From Anaeramoeba flamelloides (lineage: Eukaryota > Metamonada > Anaeramoebidae): DNA of 64,000 nt. Numbering within the stretch: position 1 is the first letter of the stretch; each line of letters starts with the position of its first letter. The notes below the pieces were generated by a model. The model was not told where the DNA came from. It did no database searches and saw nothing but the letters and a program-made list of their open reading frames with translations. Where the stretch lies: assembly GCA_027625915.1 (NCBI GenBank), contig JANTQA010000032.1:9176001-9240000 (forward strand), given 5' to 3'. The position numbers and the translations under genes were made by a program. Positions 62,035 through 64,000 of this stretch are shown here, piece after piece.

Positions 62035-64000
62035 TACGGGTTAAAAATAATTTTTTTTGATATCGAGAAAAAATTTTTTGCAATTTTTCTGAGTGTATCT
62101 AATACCAAGTAAAAACAAATCAAATATGATGAAGTACACTAGTTTAAATATGAATGTTGTAAAAAATAGAGTTTTTACAATTTTAGAGATAAATAAAGAG
62201 CAACATGCATTTATCCAAATTTTGGTAAGAATAAATTTAATATCTGATTATCTTAATAGACTAAGAATAATTTTAATCAAAAAATCGTTTGGAAAACAAC
62301 AATCTTTCAATTTTTTAAAAAAATCATTTTTCAAACAAAGTGGTGGGTATTTACCAAACGATTTTATATTGAAAAACCATTCAAACTCAAAAATCAAAAT
62401 GGATCTTTCGTTTACTATAACCGAAATTTGGATAAATGCATGGTGCTCTTTATTTATCTCTAAAATTGTAAAAACTTTATTTTTTACAACATTCCATATT
62501 TACACTAGTGTGCTATCGATCTCCAAAAATCAACAATGAAAAACTATAACATTTTTAGAAAAAAGTGACAAAGAGAGAGACACAATTTCCAATTTGAATA
62601 ATTAGAATATATAATTTTGAAAGCAAATGTGTTAATTTTGAAGTGCCATTCTTTGGAGCTTTTTGAGATCTCGAAGATTTTTTTTGAATTTTTTTTTTGA
62701 TTTCTTAAATGAGTTATATTTTTCGGAAAAGAATTAACGTAAGCACTTACTTTCACAAATCTAGATCGTTACAAAACAATCAAAGATTGGATTAAATTGG
62801 TTGTGTACCTAAAAGATTAGAATTTGGTTTAAATTAAAGAAATTTAACCTTTTGAAAATATAAAATAAGAAACAAGTAATTTTTTTTAAAAATTTGATTT
62901 TTTTGAAATTAGGAATTCAAAGAAACTGTTTTTTTTTAATTGAATTTTTTGAGAATTTCATCCTATGAATTTCTTATTTTTGCTATTCGAAATTTTTTAA
63001 AATTTGGAAAACGTCTCCAATTTTTTTTTGAATTTTTGTTATTGAAATCTTTTTATTTTTTTTTTTTTTTCAATTTGAATTTTTGTAATTGAGAGAGTAC
63101 TTTAATTGAATTTTTTTGTAAATTGAATTTTATCTCAATAGGGATCCTAAGAAAGTTTTTTTTTTGTAAAAAGAATTTTTCAATCAAAAAAAGAAAAAAT
63201 TTCACAATACCCTTTTTGGTTTCAAGTCACTCCTTGGGTATGGGGCAAATCCTAGGTGAATGACTAGACCCTTAAAACATTTTTTTTTTTTTTTTCTTCT
63301 TTGTATATTTTTTGACCTTGGCTTGTTTAATAATGTTTGCAACCCAAAAACAAAAAAAATTTGATTAAATTTTGCAAAAAATATTTCATCATAATTTGTT
63401 GAAATAAAAAGAATCTTCACAAATCAATTAAAAACGAAAATTGTCTCATTAATTCGAATCTCCATTCACGAACTTTTGAGATCAATTTGAATTTTTTTAA
63501 AACGGAAATTAACCATTCAAATGAAAAATTGATGATTTGTAAAGAAAATACTAATAAATTCACAAAAATATTTTGAACATTTTTGTGCACTTTACTGTTT
63601 TTGAAAATGTTTTAATGAGCTTGAAGAAAGAATTTTATTGGTTTCAATTCAAAGAAAATTTGTAAATTAGTTGACAACAAGACCGATGTTTGAAAAAAAA
63701 AAATTTGTTTTGAAAGTTGGTTGACAAGATAAATAAAAAATTGAAATTGAACCAAAAGTTTTTGATCTTTTTTTTGAAAGAAAATAACAGCAGGCATTTC
63801 TTATTTTTTACTGCACAAAATATGAATCGAGTATAATTAAAAAAAATGTTTCAAAAATTGAGTTATTTTTTAAAGCCCCTTATTTGTTTTCGTCCCTCAG
63901 CACCACTCTAATGAAAAATTTTCAAAAAAAAAAAAAAAAAAAATTTGAATTAAAAGAATAAAAAGTATTGAAAATACAAACATTTCGAGCCCGATCATGC
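62035..64000. other. Upstream of Piezo: palindromic element and AT-rich sequence
   Basis: Contains the palindrome at 62128-62518. The rest shows nothing recognisable. A small patch of mixed composition near 63210-63270 and an A19 run near 63930 are the only other landmarks. The frames at 62544-62756, 63202-63420 and 63612-63797 have no domain support. Confidence 0.6.
62128..62518 (+). mobile_element. 391-bp near-complete palindrome (family G)
   Basis: Arms of at least 110 bp. Left arm carries ACACTAGTTTAAATATG, TGTTGTAAAAAATAGAGTTT, TTAGAGATAAATAAAGAGCA and CATGCATTTATCCAAATTT; the right arm repeats these inverted (ACACTAGTGTAAATATGG, AAATAAAGTTT, GAGCACCATGCATTTATCC). The symmetry continues inward at AAAATCGTTTGG/CCAAACGATTTT. 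A 148-codon frame spans it only because of this symmetry. One copy in the window. Confidence 0.85.

Noticed and set aside
62093-62539. 148-codon frame on the plus strand
   Set aside because: It is spanned by a near-complete palindrome; the frame is open by symmetry, and the peptide has no recognisable domain.
63202-63420. 72-codon frame and a mixed-composition patch near 63210-63270, checked as a tRNA
   Set aside because: A B-box-like string is present but no cloverleaf stems form, and the frame has no domain.

Overview
The window is nuclear DNA of a very AT-rich unicellular eukaryote. All recognisable genes have conserved eukaryotic products, and most are split by GT-AG introns ranging from about 120 bp to nearly 3 kb, with exons as short as 25 and 29 nt. 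Every gene whose 3' end is inside the window stops with TAA. The proteins carry asparagine/lysine/glutamate low-complexity runs. A secreted beta-amylase, an RCC1-BTB protein, a giant Piezo channel and an aberrant histone H3 together suggest a free-living amoeboid protist. An Anaeramoeba-like organism would fit, but that is an inference from general style, not proven by any marker here.

Layout, left to right: the 5' part of a beta-amylase gene (minus strand, running off the left edge); a small LYR-type ORF (minus); about 6.4 kb without a clear gene; a two-exon TFIIS elongation factor (plus, 7643-10943); an eight-exon importin alpha (minus, 19499-13689); an 8.3 kb intergenic tract crowded with short inverted-repeat elements; a three-exon RCC1-repeat/BTB gene (plus, 27786-34953) with an apparent frame break in an A14 run; a divergent histone pair, H4 (minus, 37292-36987) and an H3 with a hugely expanded Gly-x-Lys tail (plus, 38350-38895); a TBC1D22/Gyp1-type Rab GAP (minus, 48966-39760) with a 29-nt microexon; 5 kb holding a decayed LINE reverse transcriptase; and an almost intronless 7.7 kb Piezo gene (minus, 62034-54052). 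No tRNA, rRNA or CRISPR array was found.

The non-coding half is dominated by fold-back elements flanked by TA. Family A (about 200 bp, ten full-length copies) has arms built from a 25-bp iterated motif. Families B (two copies), C and D (one each) have long terminal inverted repeats; B and C are related to each other. Family E (two copies) has short TIRs, and family R (at least four copies) has longer ones. Nested insertions with unfilled relatives give relative ages: A is younger than C, S and the LINE. Several of these elements lie inside introns and account for much of the intron length.

The most unusual items are the histone H3 tail with 22 Gly-x-Lys triplets, and the H4-H3 spacer. That spacer is symmetric: a 35-bp element about 20 nt upstream of each ATG, and 120-bp inverted arms about 220 nt upstream of each ATG.
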